Source of the DNA: Mercenaria mercenaria
Lineage: Eukaryota; Mollusca; Bivalvia; Venerida; Veneridae
Direction of reading: 5' to 3'
Assembly (NCBI RefSeq): GCF_021730395.1
Contig: NC_069373.1
Coordinates: 46,590,501-46,654,500 of the forward strand
DNA: 64,000 nucleotides
Shown here: positions 1-20,191 of the stretch, one piece after another
How the letters are laid out: each line of letters starts with the position of its first letter
Position numbering within the stretch: position 1 is the first letter of the stretch
The notes under the pieces: model-generated
Told to the model about the DNA's origin: nothing
The model's input: only the letters and a program-made list of their open reading frames with translations
The model's database searches: none
Translations under genes and position numbers: made by a program

Positions 1-1503
1 GAAAAACTTTGAAAATCTTCTTGTCCAAAACCACAGAGCCTAGGGCTTTGATATTTGGTATGAAGCATCATCTAGTGGTCCTCTACCAAGATGATTCAAA
101 TATATTCCTTGGGGTCTAATATGGCCCCGCCCCGGGGGTCACATGGTTTATATAGACTTATATAGGGAAAAACTTTGAAAAACCTCTTGTTCAAAACCAC
201 AGGGCCTAGGGCTTTGATATTTTGTATATGACTTCATCTAGTGGTCTTCTACTAAGTTTGTTCAAATTATCCCCCTAAGGTCAAATATGGCTCCGCCCCG
301 GGGGTCACATGGTTTACATAGACTTACATAGGGAAAAACGTTGAAAATCTTCTTGTCCAAACCACAAAGCCTAGGGCTTTGGCATTTGTAATGTAGCATC
401 ATCTAGTGGTTCTCTACCAAGTTTGTTCAAATTATCCCCCTAGGGTCAAATATGGCCCCGCCCTGGGGGGTCACATGGTTCATATAGACTTATATAGGGA
501 AAAGATTTTAAAATCTTCTTGTCAATAACCTACAACATTCAAATATGGACCACATGTATGGTTTTGAGTGGCAAGATGAACCTTGACATGAGTTGACCTT
601 GATTTTGACCTAGTGACCTACTTTCACATTTCTGTAGCTACAGCCTTCAAATTTGGACCACTTGCATAGTTTTGTGCACTGAAAAAAACTTTGACCTTGA
701 CTTTGACCTAGTGACCTACTTTCACATTTTTGAAGAAACAGGCTTCAAATTTGGACCACATGCGTAGTTTTGTGTTCTGAATTGGAATTTGACCTTGATT
801 TTGACCTACTGACCTACTTTCACATTTCTCAAGCTACAGCCTTCAAATTTGGACCACATGCATAGTTTTGTGTACCGAAACAAACTTTGACCTTTACATT
901 GACCTAGTGACCTACTTTTACATTTTTGAAGGTACAGGCTTCAAATTTGGAACACATGCATAGTTCTGTGTTCCGAAATAAAATTTGACCTTGATTTTGA
1001 CCTAGTGACCTACTTTCACATTTCTCGAGCTACAGCCTTCAAATTTGGACCACATGCATAGTTTTGTGTACCGAAATGAACTTTGACCTTAAGATTGACC
1101 TAGTGACCTACTTTCACATTTCTGTAGCTACAGGCTTCAAATTTAGACCACATGCATAGGATTGTGTACCGAAACAAACTTTGACCTTGACATTGACCTA
1201 GTGACCTACTTCCACATTTTTGAAGGTACAGGCTTTAAATTTGGACCACATGCATAAATTTGTGTTCTGAAGTGTAATTTGACCTTGATTTTGACCTAGT
1301 GACCTACTTTCACATTTCATCCTTGAAATTGATCTAGTGACCTACTTTCACATTTCTCAAGCTACAGCTTTCAAATTTGGACCACATGCGAAGTGTTGTG
1401 TACGGAAATGAAATTTGACCTTGAGCTAGTCAGTAAGTCTTGAAATTTGGAACACTCAAAAATGGCACATTGGTGGGCGCCAAGATCACTCTGTGATCTC
1501 TTG
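1..1503 (+). mobile_element. Right part of a Helentron-like (HINE/Pearl-type) element with two tandem-repeat cores
   Basis: Positions 1 to about 525 are three copies of a unit of about 165 bp (recurring words GGCCCCGCCC and CCTAGGGCTTTG). Positions about 530 to 1460 are eight or so copies of a unit of about 118 bp (TTCAAATTTGGACCACATGC, TTGACCTAGTGACCTACTTT). The end is a hairpin, AGATCAC at 1483-1489 and GTGATCT at 1493-1499, followed by CTTG to 1503. A tandem core with a 3' hairpin is the plan of non-autonomous Helentrons known from bivalves. The left end lies outside the window. Family assignment is inference. Confidence 0.6.
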
Positions 1504-1694
1504 TCATTTTTAAGTTCTATGCTGAACTTGGTGGAAATGAAAATGTTGAAAAATTCCACCCAAACAGTGGGCAAGTAGCTTTAAAGAGAAAAATAAAACA
1601 TGTTGGTAAGAAAAGCTATTAAAATGCAGTATATCATATAGCTGATACTTTTTTTGAGGTTGAATATCATTCTTAAGTTTTTTTTCTGTTCCAG

Positions 1695-11663
<9,969 letters not shown>

Positions 11664-12319
11664 GGGCAGGAACTGTTGGAGGAGAAATCGTTAGTGACTG
11701 TTGATGAAAACAGAGAAACTTTGTGTTCAAACAGATTTAGTGCTGATCAAGTAAATGTGTCAACAAACAAAGTGTGTCAGTTTACTGGAATATAACTCTG
11801 ATGTTAAAAGTCTAGAATTTGAGTAATTTTGACAGTACGTTTAATGGATATAGTCCTACAAGCACTACGCTGGTTACCTAATGTTTTATGAAACATTTAA
11901 AACCATTGTAAAACCCCTGACATCATGTACAAAGAACTTTTTCTGTCCAGTGAGACACAGAAAACATCTATGTTCTTCCAGCAAAATTAATGAAAGAGGT
12001 TAGGCTACACTGCACTTTAGTATGGTTTCAGTTCTGTCTAATGGTATGAAGTTAAGTTTTACCGCAAATAGAATTAATGGCCAGTTGTCCTAATAAGACC
12101 GCTAAACCAGGTTTAGTATTTTATATATAAGGTCTTTGCCATTTTTTTCCTCGATCTCTATTAATTTAGGTAGTATCTATTTAGTTGTTTATATTAAGGA
12201 GATACTTACCAGAAATTAGGGCAGCTGCAACATAACTGAAATATATGAAAAGTTGGAAAGTTCATTACGTATACATGTAGTTAATATTTATACATAATAT
12301 GTTTCTGTTAGAATTATTT

Positions 12320-12413
12320 AATAAATTGTGTCAAATTAATACAGAGCTGGACTTATGATTGTTCTAAGTCTGAATTTGAATACTTTATGATGCCCTTCAA
12401 ACGAAACAATAAA
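12320..12413 (+). terminator. Candidate polyadenylation signals of SMC1A
   Basis: AATAAA occurs at 12320-12325 and again at 12408-12413, about 660 and 750 bases after the SMC1A stop. Either would give an ordinary 3' untranslated region. Only the hexamers are seen. Confidence 0.5.
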
Positions 12414-12429
12414 ACTTAGGATGTTTTTA

Positions 12430-13490
12430 TTTTTTTTAAAGGTAATGTCTTGAATAATGTGCATGATTTATCAAAACTTTTTCTAATTCATTGTTGAAAA
12501 TGAAGATATTATTGAAATTCATGCTCTGATTTAGGCATTTTTCTCAATTTTTACATATTACACACTTGCTTAAATACTACAAAGATCCTTCACATGCCTA
12601 GACAAAGTATGGTATTTGGAGGTATCCCAAAAACTTCAATTACTGTACAAGTACCTAGTTATAAAATTATTTTCAACAGAGCTGCTTGGGTACATATAAT
12701 AGCTATACTCCTTTAAAGGAATAAGAGTGCTATAAGTATCAGGTAATTGTTCAATCAATAGTACGCAAAACAAGTTGTTGTAAATTTTTTAATAGTATTC
12801 ATGTAAATCTATATTTTTATTCATTGTAAATATCTCTATATTATATTCGTGATTTCGTATTCATGATTACATCTCTTATCTCCTTGTTGTGTATCTCCAC
12901 TTGTCCATTGATTCACATTTTTGGATGTCAGTAAATCGTATTTCATATGAACGAGCGTCATATTTCATGTTATATTAAATGTTTTATTATCGTATTTGAA
13001 ATTAAATGTTAGCTATATCTGATTTGTTGTTCCTCATCATGTGAAGTATGTTCTGTTTCTCTGATTTCATACAGACACATGTCATAATAATGGTAACTTA
13101 ACAGCTTAAAAGGCGGATGAAGACCCCAGACATTACTTTGTAGATTATTTTAGGAACAGGCTGGCATTTGACAGATCCACTTTCCCAATTTGAGAACTTT
13201 CTGATGGGAAGGAATTTAAGAACCCTGCCAGAGGCTGGAATGCATAGTGGGGAGGGACAATACACCAGTATTGATTAGCTATTATTATGTCTTTTTGCAA
13301 GTACAACTCTGTGTTATTTTGAATAATGGATATTATCAAGAATTTGAGGGAAAATCTCATTGGGAATAGGTGCATTGAATTATGCAGGAAGGTACATGAC
13401 CACTATTACATAACACTGAGCATGCTCACCGGAACGGAAGATAAAGACTACAAAATTTGTAGTTAGCCCTGTGATTGGAAGATTGACTAA
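12430..13490. other. Intergenic AT-rich stretch
   Basis: No exon, RNA gene or recognisable transposon end is seen between the SMC1A 3' end and the next repeat array. Confidence 0.5.
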
Positions 13491-13494
13491 TAAA

Positions 13495-14715
13495 ATCACA
13501 TTTTTGGCCCAATCTTGATAAAACTTGGTCAGAATGTTACCTCCAATAAAATCTTGGACGAGTTCGATATTGGGTCTTATGGGGTCAAAAACTAGGTCAC
13601 TAGGTCAAATCAAAGAAAAAACTTGTTAACACTGTAGAGGCCACATTTATGACTATGTGTTCATGAAACTTGGTCAGAATGTTAATCTTGATGATCTTCG
13701 GGTCAAATTCGAATCTGGGTCATGTAGGGTCAAAAACCAGGTCACCAGGTAAGATCAAAGGGAAGGCTAGTTGACACTAGGCCACGTGACCATATATTAA
13801 TGAAACTTTTTCATAATGTTAATCTTGATAATCTTTAGGTCGGGGTCATGTAGGGTCAAACACTAGGTCACCAGGTCAAATCAAAGAAAAAGCTAGTTAA
13901 CACTCTAGATGCCACATTTATGACCATGTCTTAATGAAACTTGGTCAGAATGTCAATATTGATGATCTATTGTGAAGTTCAAATTCGGGTCAGGTGGGTC
14001 AAAAACTAGGTCACCAGGTCAAATCAAAGGAAAAGCTTGTTAACGCTCTACAGGCCACATTCATGGCAATATCTCTATGAAACTTCATCAGAATGTTTGT
14101 CTTGCTGACCTCTAGGTCAAGTTCGAATCTGGATCATGTGGGATCAAAAACTAGGTCACCAGGTCAAAACAATCGAAAGAAAAACTTAACACTCGAGAGG
14201 TCACATTTATGACTGCATCTTTATGAATCTTGGTCAGAATGTTAATCTTGATGATCTTTAGGTCAAGTTCGAATCTGGTTCATGTGGGGTCAAAACTAGG
14301 TCATTAGGTCAAATCAAAGGAAAAACTAGTTAACTCTCTAGAGGCCACATTTCTTGACGAAACTTGAACAGAAAGTTAATTTTAATGATCTAAAGGTCAA
14401 GTTCCAATCTGGGTCAAGTGGGGTCAAAAACTAGGTCACCAGGTCAAATCAAAGGTAAAGCTTGTTAACAATCTAGAGGCAACATTTATGATTGTATCTT
14501 CATGAAACTTGGTCAGAATGTTAATATTTATGACCTTTAGGTCAAGTTTGAATCTGGGTCAAAATCTAGGTCAAATCAAAGGAAACGCTAGTTAAGACTA
14601 GGTGCTACATTTATGACCATATCTTAAAGAAACTTGGTCAGAATGTTAATCTTGATGATTTGATCTTTAGGTCAATAGGTCCGGTGAGCAATACAGAGCT
14701 TTCAGAGCCGTCTTG
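13495..14715 (+). repeat. Tandem repeat array of the HINE core type
   Basis: About eight units of roughly 140-150 bp repeat CTTGGTCAGAATGTTAATCT, CAAAAACTAGGTCACCAGGT and AGAGGCCACATTTATGA. The unit is homologous to the cores at 3355, 17240 and 35806. The right end (GGTGAGCAATACAGAGC... CTTG near 14715) resembles the usual hairpin terminus but its stem is decayed. Confidence 0.65.
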
Positions 14716-15100
14716 TACATAAATTTCAGATTAAAGTTTTGATGCCCTTTCCCTCTATCTGTTCTTGCCAACCTGATTTGATTCAGATTTAAAACAGTTG
14801 TTACACATCATCACCTAACTCAAATGACACAAGGGCCTTGACTCTTGCACCAGTGTTTCATGAATTATGCCCCTTTTTACTTAGAATTTCAGATTCATTT
14901 TGGTGCACTTCAGTGCATCTTTATTACTGAATGAGTTTGGTTCAGACTTGAAATAGTTGTTTCACACCATCATCATCATGATCGTACGTGACAAGGCCTA
15001 GAACTCTGGTGCAAATATTCCATGAATAATGTGACCTTTAAACTAAAATTTCAGTTTAATTTTGATTTTTTTAACCATATCTCTTTTGTAACTGTATGGA
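14716..15100 (+). repeat. Degenerate tandem repeat, two to three units
   Basis: Two related stretches (TTGATTCAGATTTAAAACAG and TTGGTTCAGACTTGAAATAG, each followed by a TGTTTCACACCATCATC-like run and ATTCCATGAAT/TTTCATGAATTATG) show an imperfect period of about 150 bp. It abuts the array ending at 14715. Confidence 0.45.
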
Positions 15101-15334
15101 TAATTAAGATAAAAACGATGGGGTTTGTACAGTGTTTGACTGTCGAATATTGCGAATACAGAGTAAATCGCGTAAAAAAACTAGTAAATGTTTATATGCG
15201 ATGATAATCATTACATGCATCTTTAAAAATATATATAAATACATTTCCTGATTTATAGTAATTTAGTTATGACAATAATGGTCGACTTGTCTGTTTCCCT
15301 AAACCCTGGCAAACGTAAATTAGTGGTGTACAAA

Positions 15335-18300
15335 TTATAAAACTGGAAAAACTCTAATCTCGTCGTCAGCAGCTACAAAAAGCTGGTACATGTCCTTACA
15401 ATACACCATGCATGACACATTCATTTTCTCACACTGAATGCACGACAGTGGACTGTTTGCAAGACGAGTAACTTCAGCTCTATGTGTATACCAAGGTGTA
15501 GTATGTGATTCAATCGTGGTCACTGGTTTCATGTCCGACTGATGTGGTGAAGCGACATACATAGTACCGTCTTCGTCTGTAGCTATTGCCTTTAGTACAC
15601 ACTTCAGTCCGAAAGTCCAGTCTTCCTGTCCGTTATAGTCAAATGCACATACTATTGCATTATCCGTTCTGGCTAATATAAAGCCCTCTCTGCCGGAGCC
15701 AAGCATAAGATCGTCTTTTACCTGTGTAGATGTTGACCATGCTGGGGTTGACTTTCTATACGTTATCCGCCCTTTTACTGCATGGAAAACAATGTCAATA
15801 TTTTTCAGTCTGCTGCCGGTGAACAAAAAAGGTTTGCAAGGACGGCCGTAAATGTCGAGTAACAGAATATTGTCAGAGCCTCTGACAGTCACAACTAATA
15901 GTTTCCTGTTATCTATGAAACATACATTTTTACAAGCGCACTGCGTGTTCAATGACCTATCCCGTTTACCCTCTTTTATTATTGACGTCATCTTAACTTC
16001 TTCTTCATCAGGGAAAGTCAATGCAATTTCTGTTTCAGCTATTAATGTAACATCATACGGTGCCCTTGAAAACCTTTTCTGATCCAGCTTTGTACTGTCT
16101 TTTATGGAAAATATTTTTATCATACAATTTGCATTATCGACAATGATTAATGCAGACTTTGTTGCAACCATTCCTGTGATTCTGCATGCTGAATCTCTAC
16201 TTCTGTGGACTGATCCAACTGTGACTGATTTTGACCTTAATTTAATAACACGAGTCTCCGATATCAATTTTGCCGCTGGTGTTTCGGGCGTTTTCATACA
16301 AAGTTCGCCAAGATTTGTTATATCACCACCTATAAGTTTCTCTATTTTCTCATCCGCCTTAAACTCGTATCCATGAATAAGGTTTTTCTGTTTCATACAT
16401 TTTATGTCTTCAAAACAACTGTTCATTTTTTTGTTCAATTTCTTTACTGAAATAAATAGTTGATAATTTTCGTCTGATTTTAACCGTACGGTATGAATCA
16501 GTTCTTTTATAGCTTGTACTTCAAAAAGCATTGTGCTAATTCTTTGATGAAGTGATTCTAATTCGTTGGTGTCATCTTTTTGTTTACTATTAATTTTAGA
16601 CAAAATGTCACGTTCCAGTTTGTCAAACAAGGCATTTATCTCATGTTTATACTCCAAAATACGTCTTCTTGTTTTTGAACGGTACTCTTCTACAGCGACA
16701 TAACTTTCTCGCAACTGACTTTCAAAAGATTTCCCCATTTCAACTACAAAATCAAGACTTTTCATTGTGTTTCGGTAGTCGTTACTTTCTGAAAAGCTAT
16801 GTGCAATATCCGCAATTCTCTTCACACTCTTACAACAACTGTGATCAGAACGTACACAAATACAACAGCATAATTCTTCATCTGCTTCGCAATAAAACTC
16901 TATTTCACTACCAATGTGTTTAGAACATGGTTCTTTACTGGCTATCTTTTTCAAATTTCCTTTATGTCTAGGCATACGTTCTTTACTCTGTAAGTTATGC
17001 TGTCTAGTTAGAGATGCTCTTGAATGAGCTTTATAACACCCAGCACACAAAAGTTCATCACACTCAATGCAATAACCTTCAGCGCACTGAAACTCTTTTT
17101 CATGTTAACACGGATCGCACGTCAAACTTTCTTTACTTTGACCCTGAGTGTACTCCATATTTAGTTTTATATCTTCTGGAACATTGTCAACACATCGGCT
17201 GTTAGATTCAAAAGTTTCATTTTTGCCAGTGTTACATTTTTAGCTCACCTGAGCAATGCTCAGGTGAGTTTTTCTGATCGCTCGATGTCCGGCGTCTGTC
17301 GTGTGTCGTCTGTCAACATTTAGCTTGTGTATGTGATAGAGGCTGTATTTTTCAATTAATCTTCATGAATATTGGTCAGAATGATAACTTTGATGAAATC
17401 TAAGCCGAGTTCGAAAATGGGTCATCTCGGGTCAAAAACTAGGTCACTAGGTCAAATCAAAGAAAAACCTTGTGTATGCGATAGAGGCTGTATTTTTCAA
17501 TTGATCTTCATGAATTTTGGTCAGAATGATTGCCTTGATGAAATCTAGGCCGAGTTCGAAAATGGGTCATTTAGGGTCAAAAACTAGGTCACTAGGTCAA
17601 ATCAAAGAAAAACCTTGTGTATGCGATAGAGGCGGTATTTTTCAATTTATCTTCAAGAATTTTGGTCAGAATGATTACCTTGATGAAATCTAGGCCGAGT
17701 TCGAAAATGGGTCATCTGGGTTCAAAAACTAGGTCACTAGGTCATATCACGTAAAAACCTTGTGTATGTGATAGAGGCTGTATTTTTCAATTGATCTTCA
17801 TGAATTTTGGTCAGAATGATACCCTTGATGAAATTTAGACCAAGTTCGAAAATGGGTCATCTGGGGTGAAAAACTAGGTCACTAGGTCAAATCAAAGAAA
17901 AACCTTGTGTATGCAATAGAGGTGGTATTTTTCAACTGATCTTCATTAAATTTATCCAGAATGATAACCTTGATAAAATCTAGTCCGAGTTCGAAAATGG
18001 GTCATCTGGGGTCAAAAACTAGGTCACTAGGTCAAATCGAAGAAAAACATTGTGTATGCAATAGAGCAATAGAGAATGTATTTTTCAGTTGATCTTCATG
18101 AAATTTGGTCAGAGTGATTGCGTTGATGAAATCTAGGTCGATTTTGAATATGGGTTATCTGAGGTCAAAAACTAGGTCACTAGGTCAAATTAAAGAAAAA
18201 TCTTGTGTATGCGATAGAGACTGTTTTTTTCAATTGATTTTTATGAAATTCGGTCAGGTTGATTGCCTTAATGAAATCTAGGTCGAATTTGAATATGGGT

Positions 18301-19121
18301 CATCTGAGGTCAAAAACTAGGTCACTTGGTCAAATCAAAGAAAAAACTTATGTATGTGATAGAGGCTGTATTTTTCAGTTGATCTTCATGAATTTTGGTC
18401 AGAATGATTGCCTTGATAAAATCTAGGTCGAGTTTGAACATGGGTCATCTCGGGTCAAAAACTAGGTCATATTTAAGAAAATGCTTGTTTTATCGCAAGA
18501 GACCAGTTTTTTGGTCCAATCTTAATGAAAATTGGTCAGAATATTTGTTTCCATGAAATCACTACGTCAAACATGTTTTACACTGTTACAGAGTGTTTCT
18601 TAGGTGAGCGACCTAGGGCCATCTTGGCCCTCTTGTTGTGGATACGGGTCTGTAAATAAATTTTCAGTCTCTAAGTTTTCCACTGAAACAGAGCATCTCG
18701 TTTTGGCTCCAGCCTTTTTGTTTAAAGACGGAGTAGGTCCTACGTAGGTATCATTCTCTTCGTTGTTAATTTCATTGGTTTTAATATCTTCATTCACATG
18801 TGTGTTTTTGCTTGCCAAATCCGAGTTATTCTCATCGGCTTTACAAGTTTCTTGTTCATATCCTGACAAATTATCAGCTGTAAAAGCTTTATTCCTTTCA
18901 TCAACAGATCTGGTTGTTTTTAAGCTATATTCTTCTAATCTTTGTTCAACCTCCAGAGATTCTTTCGTTGCAGGGGAATCTTTGAACTCTGTGTCTTCAT
19001 TTTCCTTTGTCGAATTGGTCCGAGACGTTGTAATTTCAATTGCTGCTTCAAGACTTTTATGTTCTGATGCTGTAGAGCTGGTGTCTTGTTCTTCTTCCGT
19101 TTTCTTTCCTGAAACTTCCAT
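15335..19121 (-). pseudogene. B-box/coiled-coil/beta-propeller (TRIM-like) gene, disrupted
   Basis: The N-terminal piece (19121 down to 18636) is a Ser/Thr/Glu/Lys-rich, probably disordered leader starting MEVSGKK. The C-terminal piece (17239 down to 15335) encodes B-box 1 (CDPC ... CAEGYCIECDELLCAGCYKAH), B-box 2 (CSKHIGSEIEFYC ... CCCICVRSDHSCC), a coiled coil of about 150 residues, and a region of short hydrophobic strands like a beta-propeller, ending IRVFPVL. No RING precedes the B boxes, as in many bivalve TRIM-like genes; function is often innate immunity, but that is inference. Two breaks are seen: a 1396-bp mobile element between the two pieces, whose removal leaves the frame open, and a TAA (minus strand, 17105-17107) directly after CDPC. 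Alternatives: the element is spliced out, or the C-terminal piece starts at an internal ATG (MPRHKGN). The remaining 571 codons are open, so any loss is recent. Confidence 0.75.
17240..18635 (+). mobile_element. HINE/Pearl-type element inserted in the TRIM-like coding sequence
   Basis: The left end is the palindrome AGCTCACCTGAGC...GCTCAGGTGAG. Seven to eight units of about 145 bp follow (TGATCTTCATGAATTTTGGT, AAAAACTAGGTCACTAGGTC). The right end is TTAGGTGAGCG, then hairpin AGGGCC 18615-18620 / GGCCCT 18626-18631 and CTTG at 18635. GCTCACCT at the left is mirrored by AGGTGAGC at the right. TT lies at both edges, fitting insertion between two Ts or a TT duplication. Units are well conserved, so it is rather young. 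Confidence 0.8.
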
Positions 19122-19957
19122 TTTAGACCAGAAAAAAAATATTTGTATTCAAAGAAGTATAATCATAACTTGCAATTTGCGCTTCAGAAATTAACAACTC
19201 GAAAATCAGAAAGATCAATAACTAAATTACTGTATTCTATTTACTATAATAAGGCGTTTTGAATACATTTCTTCCATGACGTTAGTTCTTTTGATAAACT
19301 GTTAAATCATAAATCATTGTAATGAAAACATTGATATATGAAAATAATGCTCCATTGTTTACCTGAATGGTTATAGAAGTTCTATATAGACCTTAGACTT
19401 CGTACTTCAGAAATAATTGAGGGATTTCAATAAAAAAAATACATGCGCTTACATTTAAGTCTGATAATTAACGTTTGGAAATTTATTTAAACTATTTAAT
19501 GATCTTACTCTCTTAATAGTTAACAAAACAATAACATTATTCAACAATTTATGAGTGATAAAAATTAAGATATTTATAGATTATATAAACTTCGAAGGAC
19601 GTGTCGAACAAGTTCAGATACTTAAAATATCGTCTAAAATGTCTATTTCTAAACTAAATGAATCAGGTATAAAATTACACACGGACAAATGTGGGTAAAT
19701 GGCAATGGCCAGATCTGATCTTATCTGAATAAAAATAGAAGTAATTGTCATTTTCAGTTTGTGTGATATTTCATTGTAATATTCCACCATCCTTTTAAGT
19801 TCTCTCGGAGTATTAAAGTGCAAAATTTCAAATTTGATCGTAAATATTACCCATTATAACAATGTACGATATGGCAAATGGACTTGAAATTGTTCATTTC
19901 AAGAGACTAGAGTGTCATCTTCTGTTGCAGGAAGTCAGATATTTTCATTACATTGTT
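19122..19957. other. Intergenic AT-rich stretch upstream of the TRIM-like gene
   Basis: It would hold the promoter of the minus-strand TRIM-like gene. No TATA-type motif stands out, and no ORF with family resemblance is seen. Confidence 0.4.
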
Positions 19958-20049
19958 CTGCCTACAAATAAGTTCACTCTGAAACCATGACAACATTTTC
20001 CAAAATCATCTTCTTCCTTAAGTTTTTCCAGGACAAACATAATTCCTTT
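19958..20049 (-). pseudogene. Decayed fragment of an SDR last exon
   Basis: Read on the minus strand this gives KGIMFVLEKLKEEDDFGK followed by CCHGF, closely matching KGIMSVLEKLQGEE...GKFYHGF near the end of SDR-a, 140 bp upstream of it on the same strand. The terminal LIGW and the front of the exon (PGWVKT region) are not recognisable. It is a relic of a fifth gene copy or of a duplicated last exon. Confidence 0.65.
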
Positions 20050-20191
20050 TAAAAATAATTCCTAGTATCTTAGAGAACGTTCAAACATTTATAATGAGTA
20101 CGTGTTACATTCTAAAGCTTTCTGTGTTGAGCGTAGACTGTGGATCTAGATTCGAAAATACTATAATCATTAGCAATTTCTCAGCACTGTT

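Noticed and set aside
15852-16923. Several plus-strand frames opposite the TRIM-like gene
   Set aside because: They lie antisense to a long domain-bearing frame and have no family features.
18763-19194. 143-codon plus-strand frame
   Set aside because: It is antisense to the Ser/Glu-rich leader of the TRIM-like gene, whose biased codons keep the opposite strand open.
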